The notes below the pieces were generated by a model. It was not told the origin of the DNA and ran no database searches. It saw only the letters and a list, made by a program, of their open reading frames with translations. 48,957 nt of DNA from Devosia sp. Root635 (GTDB taxonomy: Bacteria > Pseudomonadota > Alphaproteobacteria > Rhizobiales > Devosiaceae): the NCBI RefSeq assembly GCF_001427605.1, contig NZ_LMGZ01000014.1:1-48957 (forward strand), written 5' to 3'. Made by a program: the position numbers and the translations under genes. Below are positions 48,528-48,957 of the stretch, one piece after another. Each line of letters begins with the position of its first letter. The stretch's first letter is position 1.

Positions 48528-48957
48528 ATGACCAAAAAGACTGCACTGATCGTCAGCGCCCATTCGGCCGATTTCGTGTGGCGCTGTGGCGGCGCCATCG
48601 CCCTGCATGCTGCCAAGGGGTACGACGTCACCGTCGTCTGCCTGTCCTATGGCGAGCGCGGGGAAAGCGCCAAGCTATGGAAAAAAGAGGGCATGACCCT
48701 GGACGTGGTCAAGACCGAGCGTCGCAAGGAAGCCGAGAATGCCGCCAAGGCGCTCGATGTGCATGACATCCAGTTCTTCGATCTGGGCGATTATCCGCTG
48801 GAAATGACCCGCGAGGCCAAGGACCGGCTGGTGGACGTGATGCGGGCGGTGCAGCCGGCCTTCATGATGACCCATTCCAAATACGACCCCTACAATACCG
48901 ACCACATGTATGTGTCGCAGTGGACGCTCGAATGCCGGGCCATCGCCCAGGCCTGGG
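48528..48957 (+). CDS. PIG-L / GalB-like metal hydrolase or hydratase, N-terminal part (runs off the window)
   Basis: 143 residues visible. The start TKKTALIVSAHSADFVWRCG holds the metal motif AHSADF, a variant of AHPDD, and THSKYDPYNTDHM has the second histidine motif. This matches the PIG-L-fold 4-oxalomesaconate hydratase GalB of Pseudomonas putida. In gallate degradation GalB adds water to 4-oxalomesaconate. Here it follows an extradiol dioxygenase, which suits a ring-fission pathway. The C-terminus is outside the window. Confidence 0.8.
   Translation, partial: MTKKTALIVSAHSADFVWRCGGAIALHAAKGYDVTVVCLSYGERGESAKLWKKEGMTLDVVKTERRKEAENAAKALDVHDIQFFDLGDYPLEMTREAKDRLVDVMRAVQPAFMMTHSKYDPYNTDHMYVSQWTLECRAIAQAW

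Overview
The window reads as a chromosomal segment of a GC-rich alphaproteobacterium of the Hyphomicrobiales (Rhizobiales) type. Devosia or a close relative is my best guess, but the genus is inference. The pointers are an Irr-type iron box before mbfA, a Mur/Fur-type box before a sitABCD operon, an arsR-aqpS-arsC operon with an aquaporin arsenite channel, DUF1236 and DUF2793 proteins, and several families of GC-rich palindromic intergenic repeats. I saw no rRNA, tRNA or CRISPR array.

Layout. 1-160 is the 3' end of an IS110-type transposase. 177-5945 holds, all on the minus strand, an amino-acid ABC permease and binding protein, YegP, a SelW-like protein with a cyclic-nucleotide-binding protein, a DUF1236 protein, glutathione peroxidase and two hypotheticals. 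6092-9249 is a visibly AT-richer two-gene island on the plus strand: a large protein joining a PD-(D/E)xK nuclease-like region, a DGQHR (DndB-like) region and a C-terminal HEPN-like region, overlapping a Dam-type adenine methyltransferase. I consider this the best candidate for an undescribed DNA modification or defence system. 9269-21256 is housekeeping and stress: lepA, an extensin-like protein, a LysR regulator, DUF1697, the arsenic operon, a DadA-like oxidoreductase, an aldo/keto reductase, trhO and mbfA. 21495-29727 has an Rrf2 regulator with a thioredoxin-reductase-like flavoprotein, a Gfo/Idh oxidoreductase, a phage/GTA-type fibre protein (DUF2793 plus S74 chaperone) and sitABCD.

30192-48957 is a catabolic region for an aromatic or aromatic-derived compound. 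It holds a TRAP transporter (dctPQM), an SDR / SnoaL-like / FAH-hydrolase operon, three regulators (two IclR, one GntR), a DUF3500 protein, and a seven-gene minus-strand operon: homoprotocatechuate-type extradiol dioxygenase, PhzS-like flavin monooxygenase, amidohydrolase, succinate-semialdehyde-type dehydrogenase, FAH-family protein, HpaH-type hydratase and HpaI-type aldolase. A RidA protein, a second extradiol dioxygenase and a PIG-L/GalB-like protein (cut by the window end) run the other way. The aldolase and dehydrogenase fit an end point of pyruvate plus succinic semialdehyde, then succinate. The starting substrate is not evident. Four near-identical IclR-type palindromes sit before the TRAP operon, the SDR operon and both sides of the divergent promoter at 46.8 kb, which argues that the region is one regulon.

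Six copies of a GC-rich composite repeat lie in gaps between genes, with a near-perfect 56-base-arm hairpin at 21.4 kb and three small REP-like hairpins.
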